Assembly (NCBI RefSeq): GCF_016811915.1
Contig: NZ_CP069127.1
Location: 4,790,001-4,854,000 of the forward strand
DNA: 64,000 nucleotides
From: Brevibacillus choshinensis
GTDB taxonomy: Bacteria; Bacillota; Bacilli; Brevibacillales; Brevibacillaceae
Reading direction: 5' to 3'
Shown here piece after piece: positions 33,625-41,892 of this stretch. Each line of letters begins with the position of its first letter. Position 1 is the stretch's first letter. The notes under the pieces are model-generated. The model was given only the letters and a program-made list of their open reading frames with translations. It had not been told where the DNA came from and did not search any database. The translations under genes were made by a program, and so were the position numbers.

Positions 33625-34173
33625 GTGGTCACGCTGGATATCGGATCAAAGATACGTGCGATACGTAAGAGAAAAAAACGAACCATTGCGCAGATGTGTG
33701 AAGCGACAGGACTTTCCAAAGGCTTCATCAGTAACGTGGAGAACAACAACACTTCCCCATCTATTCAAACCCTGCAAACCATTGCCAGCTATTTAGGGGT
33801 TCCCTTGCCATACCTGCTATTGGAAAAGCAGCAGCATATGCGGGTCGTCAGAAAAGATTCGAGGAGGTACAGCACCTTTAATCAATTGAAGATCGAGCAT
33901 TTATCCTCCAAGAGCGGACTTCGCATGATGGTCGTGGAATTTCCGCCAGGAGCTTCCATGGGCGAGCCGCACTCCCATGAAGGGGAAGAGTGCCATTTCG
34001 TGCTGGAAGGAAGACTTCTTGCGGAACAAGGCGAGGACTCCGTTATGGTGGAGGAAGGGGACTCCTTCAGCTGGAATGCGAGTGTGCCTCACTACGTGAA
34101 AAATATTGGCGAGGGAAAAGCAGTCGTGCTGATCGCGATCTACTCGGATGCCGAGCTGCATGATTTATTGTAG
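33625..34173 (+). CDS. XRE-family regulator with C-terminal cupin domain
   Basis: The 182-residue protein joins an XRE helix-turn-helix (IGSKIRAIRKRKKRTIAQMC, SKGFISNVENNNTSPSIQTL) to a cupin_2 barrel (GEPHSHEGEECHFVLEGRLL, VEEGDSFSWNASVPHYVKN), the layout of PuuR/SutR-type regulators whose barrel senses a small molecule. The GTG at 33625 is weakly supported by AGGAAA upstream. It is divergent from the esterase-dioxygenase-tautomerase-hydratase run and most likely controls it. Confidence 0.86.
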   Translation: MVTLDIGSKIRAIRKRKKRTIAQMCEATGLSKGFISNVENNNTSPSIQTLQTIASYLGVPLPYLLLEKQQHMRVVRKDSRRYSTFNQLKIEHLSSKSGLRMMVVEFPPGASMGEPHSHEGEECHFVLEGRLLAEQGEDSVMVEEGDSFSWNASVPHYVKNIGEGKAVVLIAIYSDAELHDLL

Positions 34174-34188
34174 CGAACGCCTGGAAAA

Positions 34189-34222
34189 AGACCCGGGTTC
34201 CGCTGCCCGTCAGCTCCGGGCC
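34189..34222. terminator. hairpin between convergent genes
   Basis: GACCCGG and CCGGGCC form a stem around a GC-rich loop followed by TTCTTTG. It lies between the stops of the XRE-cupin and second MgtC genes. Confidence 0.55.
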
Positions 34223-34242
34223 TTCTTTGTCTGCCCTCTCTG

Positions 34243-34746
34243 TTATCCATTGTCACCTTCTTCGTCGCCTTCTTCCTCCCGCTGCTGTGCCTCTTCAAAG
34301 CGATGACTGAGTCTTGCGAGCACATAGGAGATGACGACGGAAAAGATGACGATTCCGTAAAAGCCCGCTCCAATCCCGATCCCAATCCCTCCGGCGAGGA
34401 AGATCATTGCGGCTGAGGTCAGTCCTTTCACCTTTAGACCGTCCTTCAGGATGACGCCTGCTCCGAGAAAGCCCAGCCCCGTGACGATCTGTGCCGCCAA
34501 ACGCATCGGATCCATCATCGTCCCATTGCCTGGCGCGCTGTACTTTGCCGCGCTGTAGATCGAAACCAATGTAATCAGGGTGCAGGCCACGGCGACATAC
34601 ATGTACGTTTTTAAACCGGCCGGCTTGTTTGCGTTTGACCGATCCCAGCCGATGAACAGCCCCAGAATGGCACTGATGATGACGCGAACGTACATCTCCA
34701 AATTTTTGACGACATGTCCATCCGCCATCTCCGTGAAAACTTCCAT
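34243..34746 (-). CDS. MgtC/SapB family membrane protein, second paralogue
   Basis: The 167-residue protein is closely similar to the product of 27526-28047: NLEMYVRVIISAILGLFIGW, NKPAGLKTYMYVAVACTLIT, MDPMRLAAQIVTGLGFLGAG and VKGLTSAAMIFLAGGIGIGI are identical or nearly so. Differences concentrate in the N-terminal 15 residues and the charged C-terminus (EEAQQREEEGDEEGDNG). The ATG at 34746 follows AAGAAGGTG. Both copies share an upstream leader, so they derive from a duplication that included the promoter and may respond to the same signal. Confidence 0.88.
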   Translation of the reverse strand: MEVFTEMADGHVVKNLEMYVRVIISAILGLFIGWDRSNANKPAGLKTYMYVAVACTLITLVSIYSAAKYSAPGNGTMMDPMRLAAQIVTGLGFLGAGVILKDGLKVKGLTSAAMIFLAGGIGIGIGAGFYGIVIFSVVISYVLARLSHRFEEAQQREEEGDEEGDNG

Positions 34747-34788
34747 TCTCACACCTTCTTTTTTGACGATAGAGACATTCTATGCGGC
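34747..34788 (-). promoter_or_regulatory. conserved leader of the second mgtC-like gene
   Basis: The block CGATAGAGACATT-C-TATGCGG at 34767-34787 differs by one base from that at 28067-28087. On the minus strand it gives TAGAAT at the place of the TATAAT in the first copy, and both have TTCA at the same distance upstream. Confidence 0.55.
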
Positions 34789-34820
34789 AGCCTTGTGAAA
34801 AAGACTGTTCTCCGGCGAAG

Positions 34821-34862
34821 CAAAAAGAAAACAGGTACCCCGTCAGAGTGTGGAGTACCTGT
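34821..34862 (-). terminator. intrinsic terminator of the sugar/DUF4127 operon
   Basis: ACAGGTAC (34831-34838) pairs perfectly with GTACCTGT (34855-34862); on the minus strand TTTTCTTTTT follows. Confidence 0.85.
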
Positions 34863-34868
34863 CAGTAC

Positions 34869-36554
34869 CTATTCCCGTTCGATCTTCACTTCCGGGCCAA
34901 TGAACACTTCAAACAGCCGTTCCCAAGGCAGCACGATGTCTACGTCTTCCAAGCTTTCGATTTTCCCTGTAAAGGTGTGGCTGCCTCGCTTGCCGATGTC
35001 GAGCGATTGGTTGGCGAAGTAGTTTTCATACCAGTCTTCCACTGCTGGAGAGAGCTCCTCTACCACGAAATCGTTGACTTCCTCAAAATCGTCGCCCAAT
35101 CCCCATTCATTGCCGCCAAGCTCTTTCACCAACCGCCTGGCTTCTGCCATGACATCATTGCGATAGTTGTGGTCATTGGCAAACGAGGAGAGGAGAAGAT
35201 TGACGTGCGCTTCTGCCGCATCGACCGTCAGCGGCACCCCGAATTGATTTCCCTTTTCCAGAAAAGCCGTGCGTGAAAGGGCCTGGCCCAATGCACTGCC
35301 CATATTGTTCCCCGCTGTCCCCCATCCGGTATAAGCAAGCAATTTCGGAAGCTTCACTTCGTCCTGCAAACGTTCGATCAAATCTGGATCTGCTTTGTTG
35401 GTGATCGTCACATCCGTCACAGCTACCCGCTTGCCATCCTCTAGATGCTCATTGATGGCATCGACGAAATCGTCCAGCGCCTCTCTTCTGTCAGCCTTGC
35501 TCTCCCCTGCTGCAGGTGGCGTATTCACCATCAGGATGAGGTCGGCATCGTCGGCATCCCGCACCGGTTTCCCCCCCGCTGCGACAATATGCTTGTCTAC
35601 GCTCTCGTCAAACGTCGTATCTTCAAAAGGCGCCGTCCAATCGCTGCCATCCATGCCCGAGTAGTCCACCGCCACCTTGGGATGAATGCGGAGCGTGTCT
35701 AGCGACAGACGACTGACCAGTACCGTACCGACCTCATCAGCTCCCGGGAATATGGCGGTGCGGTCCTCGACACCCAGGTCCTCTGCTTTTTCCACCAGCG
35801 CTTCCCGTTCTGCCCGATGCAGCCCATGCGGCGCCGCATCGTCCTGAGCGAGCACGAGGTAGTCGATGGTCCCGTCTTTGACCCAGTCGATCAGCAAGGA
35901 ATTGATCCTGTGATTGCGCTCGCGAGCATCCAGGTAATCCTGCAGCACGGCTTCGGGAATGAGCTCCTCCAGCTCTTGCAGGCGGTCCTCTTTTTCCGTC
36001 ATCCCCAAATTGTGCACCTCATCATAAAGAATCGCCCACTCCCTGATCTGATCGTAATATTTCAGCGTCTCTGGATCGGTAGCGGTGACTGCCAGCCTCT
36101 GGATCGTATCGAACACATAGATGGGCTTGTTCGGTTCCTTCGCTTTCAAACGCTTGATGGCCTTGATGTTCGACAGCGCATCCTCGTAGGACTGCTCGGG
36201 AGTGCGAGAAGCCACAAGCCCCCCATAGGCAAGCATGCTGACGGAAATGACTGAACCTTCCACGTCATCCGCTTGATCGAGCAGCCAGTCCCCGATCTCC
36301 TCGCCATCCCCTGGGGTCGTGAAGTGGCCCAGCATGTCTTCGTCCGGCATGATCGTTTCGATTCCTCCTGCTCGCGAGGTCATGAGCGGAAAGTACGTAT
36401 TCACCGGGCGATCATCCAGCGGAACCAAGGCGATGCGGGCTATAGGCTTTGGCGACGATTTTGCTTGGACTGTGTTCATTTGACCAAATGGCAGGATGCC
36501 TGTCAGCAGCGCTGCCATCGCGACAGCGGAAATCACAACTCTCAGCTTTTTCAT
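34869..36554 (-). CDS. exported DUF4127 family protein
   Basis: The 561-residue protein has a signal peptide (MKKLRVVISAVAMAALLTGI, cleavage near VQAKSS) and the DUF4127 signature IARIALVPLDDRPVNTYFPL near residue 40. Other conserved features include DEDMLGHFTTPGDGEEIGDW, VSMLAYGGLVASRTP, YLVLAQDDAAPHGLHRAE and LAYTGWGTAGNNMGSALGQA. DUF4127 proteins have no established activity that I know of; the Asp/His-rich segments could bind metal. GGGAGGGAG precedes the ATG. As last gene of the sugar ABC/FAD oxidoreductase run, it may act on the same substrate outside the cell. Confidence 0.87.
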   Translation of the reverse strand: MKKLRVVISAVAMAALLTGILPFGQMNTVQAKSSPKPIARIALVPLDDRPVNTYFPLMTSRAGGIETIMPDEDMLGHFTTPGDGEEIGDWLLDQADDVEGSVISVSMLAYGGLVASRTPEQSYEDALSNIKAIKRLKAKEPNKPIYVFDTIQRLAVTATDPETLKYYDQIREWAILYDEVHNLGMTEKEDRLQELEELIPEAVLQDYLDARERNHRINSLLIDWVKDGTIDYLVLAQDDAAPHGLHRAEREALVEKAEDLGVEDRTAIFPGADEVGTVLVSRLSLDTLRIHPKVAVDYSGMDGSDWTAPFEDTTFDESVDKHIVAAGGKPVRDADDADLILMVNTPPAAGESKADRREALDDFVDAINEHLEDGKRVAVTDVTITNKADPDLIERLQDEVKLPKLLAYTGWGTAGNNMGSALGQALSRTAFLEKGNQFGVPLTVDAAEAHVNLLLSSFANDHNYRNDVMAEARRLVKELGGNEWGLGDDFEEVNDFVVEELSPAVEDWYENYFANQSLDIGKRGSHTFTGKIESLEDVDIVLPWERLFEVFIGPEVKIERE

Positions 36555-36593
36555 CGTTTCGACTCCCTCCCTATGAATGAAATGACTTGCGAC

Positions 36594-37934
36594 TCAGAGA
36601 ACGGCTTTGGCTCGCCCCAGAGCCTCTTGCAGCTTGGCTACGTCGATTTTTCGCGGAATCGTCCCATCCAGATGCGCGATCGCTGCCGCTGTGCCGGCTG
36701 CCTGTCCTGTAGCCATGCAGCTCGGCGTGAGCCTCGTTGTCGCCAGCGCTTCGTGCGTGGTCGAAATGCATCGTCCCGCAGCGAGCAGATTGTCGATCTT
36801 TTGGGGAAGCAGGCAGCGATACGGGATGTCGTAGGCGCCGTCGCCCTCAATGTCGGCGGCGATGACCCCTTTTCCGGAAGGATCGTGGATATCGACGGGG
36901 TAACCGCTGCGTGCGATCACATCCGGGAATTTGCGTCCCTGCACGACGTCCTCGATGGTCAAGCTGTACTCTCCCGAGACTCGGCGGGTCTCACGAATGC
37001 CGATCTGCGTTCCGACCGCTGAGATGGAGGCGCTGGAGAAGCCCGGAACCTCATTTTTCAAAAATTCGGACATCATCAACACCTGCCGTCTCCCCACCTC
37101 CTCCGCTTCCGTGAGATCCTCCACATCCGTACCGTCCAGCCCCTGTACACGCGTGCAGTTGATCAACACTTCATCCTTTTCCGGTCCGCTGAAAAAGAGG
37201 ACCTGATCCCGGTTGATGGGGACACCTGACGCCTTCCATTGGCTGTAAAAGCCTTGGACCCCCGTCAGAGGCAGCTCGCGAAGCTGGTCAAACGGCGTCT
37301 TGTGGTAGAAATCTTCCGGGTGCTCCAGCATGTACGCTTTGACCTTCTCCAGATCGACCCCGCGCATCCGAAATTTCATCGTCATCGGCTGCGTGCGCCC
37401 GTCGCTTTCCCTGCCCTGATTCGTCGGAGCGCCCGACAAGTACGCCACGTCGGCATCGCCGGAAGCATCGACAAAGACGTTCCCGCGAATCTCATATTTG
37501 CCGGACTTGGTCGTGATCTGAACAGCTGCGATCCTCTCTCCTTCTGCGATTACTCGATCGACGAAGCTGTGCACGAGCAGCTTGACCCCTGCTTCCTTCA
37601 GCATTTCGACAGCCAGGAGCTTGTAGATTTCGGGATGGTACGGCGTGACCGTATGAACGAATCCCACCGTATCCCGCAAATGCCCCGGAGAACCGCCCCG
37701 CTCCTGCAAGCGCTCGACGATCTCCTGCGCAATGCCCTTGATCACTTGCTCCCCCTTTTCCGTATGAAACGTCATCCACGGATACACCAGTGCTGCCGTA
37801 GACATCCCGCCGAGAAATCCATACCGCTCGACGAGGATGGTGCTGGCTCCCATTCTTCCGCTGGCCAGGGCAGCATTGATCCCTGCCGGCCCTCCGCCTA
37901 CGACCACGACATCCGCAGCTAGTATACGATCCAT
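36594..37934 (-). CDS. FAD-dependent oxidoreductase (FAD_oxidored family)
   Basis: The 446-residue protein begins with the dinucleotide fold ADVVVVGGGPAGINAALASG, followed by VERYGFLGGMSTAALVYPWM, the Gly-rich second motif of PF12831-type oxidoreductases, and GNVFVDASGDADVAYLSGAP, LLAAGRCISTTHEALATTRL and PSCMATGQAAGTAAAIA at the C-terminus. These FAD enzymes oxidise or reduce carbohydrate or lignin-derived substrates in several gene clusters, but the substrate here is unknown. It is 15 bases upstream of nothing else on its own: it lies between the inner-membrane permease gene and DUF4127, in one operon. Confidence 0.87.
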   Translation of the reverse strand: MDRILAADVVVVGGGPAGINAALASGRMGASTILVERYGFLGGMSTAALVYPWMTFHTEKGEQVIKGIAQEIVERLQERGGSPGHLRDTVGFVHTVTPYHPEIYKLLAVEMLKEAGVKLLVHSFVDRVIAEGERIAAVQITTKSGKYEIRGNVFVDASGDADVAYLSGAPTNQGRESDGRTQPMTMKFRMRGVDLEKVKAYMLEHPEDFYHKTPFDQLRELPLTGVQGFYSQWKASGVPINRDQVLFFSGPEKDEVLINCTRVQGLDGTDVEDLTEAEEVGRRQVLMMSEFLKNEVPGFSSASISAVGTQIGIRETRRVSGEYSLTIEDVVQGRKFPDVIARSGYPVDIHDPSGKGVIAADIEGDGAYDIPYRCLLPQKIDNLLAAGRCISTTHEALATTRLTPSCMATGQAAGTAAAIAHLDGTIPRKIDVAKLQEALGRAKAVL

Positions 37935-37948
37935 CTGTCTCCCTCCCC

Positions 37949-38794
37949 TTACTCCTTCATTCCGGTCATCGACACGCCTTCGATAAATTGCTTTTGGGCA
38001 AAAAAGAATACGATCAACAGCGGCAGCGTGGCCATCACGGAAGCGCTCATCAGATGGTGCCAGGCCGTCCCCGCTTCATCCGTGAACAGAGACAAGGCGA
38101 GCGGCAATGTCATCAGCTCTCGGTCATTCAAAAAGATTAGCGGATCATAGAAGTCGTTCCAGCTGGTCAAAAAGGTAAAGATGGTCAGAGTCGCTATCGC
38201 CGGCTTGGCCAGAGGCAGCATGATGCTCCAGTAAATGCGCCAGCGGGAGCAGCCGTCGATCATGGCCGCCTCCTCGAGCTCCTTGGGGATCCCGAGGAAA
38301 AACTGCCGCATGACGAAGACCCCAAAGATCCCTCCCGCTCCGAAAATCGGCAGCACAATCAGCGGCACATGCGTATTGATGAAGCCAAGTGCACGCATGA
38401 ACAAAAACATCGGGATCGACGTCACTTCATTCGGAATCATCATGGTCGACAGCAGGAGCAAGAAGACGAAATTGCGCCCCTTGAAAGGAATCCTCGCAAA
38501 CGCATATCCGGCGATGGATGCGAACATCACCGTGCCGATCGTCACGAGAATCGCGATGTACAGGCTGTTCCAATAAAACAAGTGGAACGGCGTATTTGCC
38601 AAGACCTCCGTGTAATTTTCCAGCCGGATTGGCGAAGGAATCAGCTCAGGGGGAAACACAAAGATTTTGGACGGCTCTTTGAGCGATGTGGATAGCATCC
38701 ACAGGAACGGGATGAGCATGATGACCGAGACGACTGAAAGCGTGAAGTAATTCATCCCCATGCCGATGATTCTTCCTGGACTCCTACTCTTCAT
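37949..38794 (-). CDS. carbohydrate ABC transporter permease (MalG type)
   Basis: The 281-residue protein has six membrane segments and the inner-membrane EAA loop EAAMIDGCSRWRIYWSIMLP near residue 195, as in MalG/LacG permeases. The ATG at 38794 (MKSRSPGRI) follows AGAGGTGG; an apparent N-terminal extension overlaps the previous gene and is rejected. Its start overlaps the stop of the partner permease by 11 bases. Confidence 0.9.
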   Translation of the reverse strand: MKSRSPGRIIGMGMNYFTLSVVSVIMLIPFLWMLSTSLKEPSKIFVFPPELIPSPIRLENYTEVLANTPFHLFYWNSLYIAILVTIGTVMFASIAGYAFARIPFKGRNFVFLLLLSTMMIPNEVTSIPMFLFMRALGFINTHVPLIVLPIFGAGGIFGVFVMRQFFLGIPKELEEAAMIDGCSRWRIYWSIMLPLAKPAIATLTIFTFLTSWNDFYDPLIFLNDRELMTLPLALSLFTDEAGTAWHHLMSASVMATLPLLIVFFFAQKQFIEGVSMTGMKE

Positions 38795-39722
38795 GGAATA
38801 CCCACCTCTTTCGATACTGCCACTGGAGCAACGTAAAGACGAAAATGATAAAGAACAGCACAAAGGCGAGGGCGGATGCATAGCCAAACTCGAAATTTTT
38901 AAAGGCCTTCTCCCAAATGTAGTAGACCAGCACCTTGGTACTGTTGCCCGGACCTCCCTGGGTCATCACGTAGATCTGTCCGAACACTTTTAGCGAGCCG
39001 ATTATCGTGAGCAGCGTCGTCAGAAAGATGGTAGGGGAAATCATGGGAACCGTAATCAGAATGAATTGGCGGGCCTTGCCCGCTCCATCAATGCGTGCTG
39101 CCTCATACAGCTGCACGGGTACCTGCTGCAGAGCGGCAATAAACAGCACCATGTTCAACCCCACATTTTTCAGAACGCTGGTCACGATGACGACGGGCAT
39201 GGCGAGCTGCGGATTGTACAGCCAGGAAGGACCCGTGATCCCGAACATCTGGAGGATCTGATTGATGAATCCCGTGTCAGTCGCGAACAAATACTTCCAC
39301 ACAATCGCCCAGACGATCAGAGACGTCATCACCGGCACGAAAATAGCCGTACGGAAGATCCCGATCCCCGGCAGCCTGCGGGCGAGCATAAGTGCCAGCC
39401 CCAGAGCGAGGACGATGTTCAGCGGAACCAGTCCGGCAGCAAACGTAAAGGTATTGCCGACGACGGTCCAAAATTCCTCATCCTGAAAAATGGCTCTGTA
39501 GTTGTCCAAACCCACAAAGGTCGGTTCCCCCAGCAATGGCCAATCCGTCAGACTCATGTAAAAGGCGAGGAGGAGCGGTCCGAGCAGCAATGCGAGAAAC
39601 CCGAGAACCATGGGACTGACGAACAGCCAGCCTGCCACGTTGGCCTCTTTTTGAAACGGATTTCTTCTCGGTTTTGCTTTCCTCTGTTCAGGAGAGAGGG
39701 GGACATTCAAGTTGCTCTCCAT
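38784..39722 (-). CDS. carbohydrate ABC transporter permease (MalF type)
   Basis: The 312-residue protein has a basic N-terminus, six membrane segments and the EAA loop EAARIDGAGKARQFILITVP near residue 215. MalF-type signatures include VLGFLALLLGPLLLAFYMSL and TQGGPGNSTKVLVYYIWEKA. It pairs with the MalG-type permease and the binding protein at 40498-41793. No ATPase gene is present in the cluster, so a shared MsmX-like ATPase encoded elsewhere is expected. Confidence 0.9.
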   Translation of the reverse strand: MESNLNVPLSPEQRKAKPRRNPFQKEANVAGWLFVSPMVLGFLALLLGPLLLAFYMSLTDWPLLGEPTFVGLDNYRAIFQDEEFWTVVGNTFTFAAGLVPLNIVLALGLALMLARRLPGIGIFRTAIFVPVMTSLIVWAIVWKYLFATDTGFINQILQMFGITGPSWLYNPQLAMPVVIVTSVLKNVGLNMVLFIAALQQVPVQLYEAARIDGAGKARQFILITVPMISPTIFLTTLLTIIGSLKVFGQIYVMTQGGPGNSTKVLVYYIWEKAFKNFEFGYASALAFVLFFIIFVFTLLQWQYRKRWVFHEE

Positions 39723-39748
39723 TCGTATCCCTCCTTTCGTAAACGAAC

Positions 39749-40435
39749 CTATTTGTCGATCGCATTTCGCAGAGCGGCGACGGACCTTCTGATCTCCTCC
39801 GTCGTCGTACCGAGAGCCATAGCCCCTGCCAGCAAGACCCGCACACCCGTATCACGCAAGGCTGGTATATCGGAAGGCACGATCCTGCGCTGCGTGGGTA
39901 CGATGACAGGAATACCGACCTTCGTGGCCAGATAGCGGTATTTCAGCAGGTCGGTAAAAACGAGCGGCGTACCGTACTCGGACCCCGGCACGATGGAGGC
40001 TTCCAATGCAGTCATGGGAAAATGCTTGACCATCTCCAGCAGGGACCAGTCAAACCGCTCATCGATGGCAAAGGTACTCGACAGCCCCTCTACACGCATC
40101 TGGGCTGCTGGGAGATGATGCCCGTAAATGGAGAAGAAATCGATGCCGAGCGAGGAAAGCTGGACGAGCTGTGCCGGATCGAGATCCTCTACAGAGCCGG
40201 CAGGAACGATGCCAAACGGCCCATCAAACTGACTGCGAATGGTAGTGAACAGGTCCGCGTACTGGGGCAATGGTCCAAAGCTGTTTCCGCTAGCACGATG
40301 GTGAACATTGACATGCACCTTGAGTCCGTCTGCGCCTTCTTCCAGCGCTGCTCTGGCCAGCTCCTCTTCATTTCGCGGCAGACTGACCAACAGGAGAAAC
40401 GGCTTCTCGGCCATCGCTTGCTGCAAACGATTCAT
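39749..40435 (-). CDS. TIM-barrel protein, unknown function
   Basis: The 228-residue protein looks like a phosphate-binding TIM barrel: KPFLLLVSLPRNEEELARAA, GADGLKVHVNVHHRASGNSF, FGIVPAGSVEDLDPAQLVQL, GIDFFSIYGHHLPAAQM and a C-terminal VRVLLAGAMALGTTTEEIRR. It is reminiscent of N-acetylmannosamine-6-phosphate epimerase or HisA-like barrels but I cannot name it. The ATG at 40435 (MNRLQQ) has GGGAG before it; a TTG at 40465 would sit in the stem-loop at 40465-40484. It lies between the binding protein and permease genes, unusual for a barrel enzyme, so it may act on the imported sugar. Confidence 0.65.
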   Translation of the reverse strand: MNRLQQAMAEKPFLLLVSLPRNEEELARAALEEGADGLKVHVNVHHRASGNSFGPLPQYADLFTTIRSQFDGPFGIVPAGSVEDLDPAQLVQLSSLGIDFFSIYGHHLPAAQMRVEGLSSTFAIDERFDWSLLEMVKHFPMTALEASIVPGSEYGTPLVFTDLLKYRYLATKVGIPVIVPTQRRIVPSDIPALRDTGVRVLLAGAMALGTTTEEIRRSVAALRNAIDK

Positions 40436-40464
40436 CGTCTCCCGATACCTCCCATCAAATGACA

Positions 40465-40484
40465 ACGGTCTGTTTCCAGACCGT
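40465..40484 (-). promoter_or_regulatory. stem-loop between binding-protein and TIM-barrel genes
   Basis: ACGGTCTG and CAGACCGT form a perfect eight-pair hairpin with a four-base loop right after the binding-protein stop. There is no T-run. As in many binding-protein operons it probably protects the upstream message and lets the binding protein be made in excess. Confidence 0.65.
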
Positions 40485-40497
40485 CGTGACTTTCTCC

Positions 40498-41793
40498 TTA
40501 TTTCTTCAAAATCGGGTTGATCTTCTCTTCCATCGATTTCATGATATCCACTGGCTGCGCGGTTTGGCCAAACAGCTGGTCAAAGCCGGCGAGGATGGCA
40601 TTATCGATCTTTTGCCACTCCACATGACCAGGCTGGAAGTGCGCTTTTGGCATTTCATCGATCACCGCTTGCTTGATGTGGGCCGGATCCGGATTGCCCG
40701 GCTGGTTCAGGAACAGATCGGAATTGAGTACGGACGTGCGCGGCGGCACAAAGTAGGCCGATGTCGCCTGGACCCCTTCTTCACTGGCGATGAACTTGAG
40801 GAATTCTTTGGTTTCCTGCAGATGCTTGGTGCCCTTGAAGATGGAGTACCCTGCCTGGCCGAGCATCGGAGCAGAGCCCTGCGAACCGGACGGCATCGGG
40901 GCGATATCCCATTTGAAGTCCTTGATCGCACGCGCCTTGGAGACGTAGCTGTACACATCGAAGAACATCCCGATTTTGCCAGACTCAAAGCTCACCTGCT
41001 CTCCTGCCTTTGGATGCGAGCCATCAGTGAACATCATGCGCTGCAGCATGCTGAGCGTCTCAGTGCCGTACTGATCATTCCACGTGAATTGGGTCATTTC
41101 TTTGTTGAAGGGACCGCTGCCATTCGACCATGCGTACGAGGAAAGCAGGATCCACGTTTTCCAGTCACGGAAGAAATTCGCCCCGTAAATCTTGCTGGCG
41201 CCCGTTCCGCTCGTGATGGCCTTCGCCGTCTTTTCAAATTCTTCCCACGTCCACTTTCCTTCCTTGGCCAGATCGTTCGGGGACTGCAGTCCTGCCTTTT
41301 CGATCAGGTCCTTGTTGTAGAACATGACGCTCGGAGGGGTGGAAAATGGGATTCCGTAAAGCTTGTCATCTTTTTTGAACAGCTCCAGCGTGGACCCAAT
41401 GAAGTCATCCATTTTGAAGCTGGCGTCCTGCCCCAGATCCGTGACGTCCTCAAGAATGCCATTCGCCATGAATTGGGGAACCATGCGCTCGGATACCCAA
41501 CCGATGTCCGGCAATTCCTGACCAGCTGCCAGAACCGTTACCTTTTGCTGATAATCCGGGAAAGGAACGGACTCGAGCTTCACCTTGATGTTCGGGTGCG
41601 TCTGCGTGAATTTATCGATCAGCTTTTGGTACAAATCGAGGTGAGCCTGATTGCCCCATGTCAAAAAGGAAAGCTCGACGGGCTCGTTGGTGCCAGCTGC
41701 CGGATCGCTGGAAGCTGCCGGCTTATTGCTGCAGCCCACAAAAGTAAACGCTGCCAAAAGAATCGATAATGCCAAACATGCGGCCTTTTTCAT
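40498..41793 (-). CDS. carbohydrate ABC transporter substrate-binding lipoprotein
   Basis: The 431-residue protein has a lipoprotein signal ending in FTFVGCSNKPA (lipobox Cys near residue 23) and an extracellular-binding-protein family 1 body: FTQTHPNIKVKLESVPFPDY, GQELPDIGWVSERMVPQFM, LYGIPFSTPPSVMFYNKDLI and GVQATSAYFVPPRTSVLNS. The ligand is likely an oligosaccharide or glycoside. The ATG at 41793 follows GGGGG eight bases upstream; a longer in-frame start adds MSEKRGSS but has no clear site. It heads the transport operon and is separated from the regulator genes by about 100 bases. Confidence 0.9.
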   Translation of the reverse strand: MKKAACLALSILLAAFTFVGCSNKPAASSDPAAGTNEPVELSFLTWGNQAHLDLYQKLIDKFTQTHPNIKVKLESVPFPDYQQKVTVLAAGQELPDIGWVSERMVPQFMANGILEDVTDLGQDASFKMDDFIGSTLELFKKDDKLYGIPFSTPPSVMFYNKDLIEKAGLQSPNDLAKEGKWTWEEFEKTAKAITSGTGASKIYGANFFRDWKTWILLSSYAWSNGSGPFNKEMTQFTWNDQYGTETLSMLQRMMFTDGSHPKAGEQVSFESGKIGMFFDVYSYVSKARAIKDFKWDIAPMPSGSQGSAPMLGQAGYSIFKGTKHLQETKEFLKFIASEEGVQATSAYFVPPRTSVLNSDLFLNQPGNPDPAHIKQAVIDEMPKAHFQPGHVEWQKIDNAILAGFDQLFGQTAQPVDIMKSMEEKINPILKK

Positions 41794-41892
41794 GGAGGAC
41801 CCCCTTTTCTCACTCATATCTTTTCATAAAACTAGTATAGATTTGGTGGAATATTGAGATAAATCACCTGGATTACAGATTTGGTATGGGAT

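Noticed and set aside
40459-41769. Plus-strand reading frame of 436 codons opposite the sugar-binding lipoprotein
   Set aside because: The minus strand encodes a complete lipoprotein with a clear signal, so the opposite frame is a shadow caused by codon bias.
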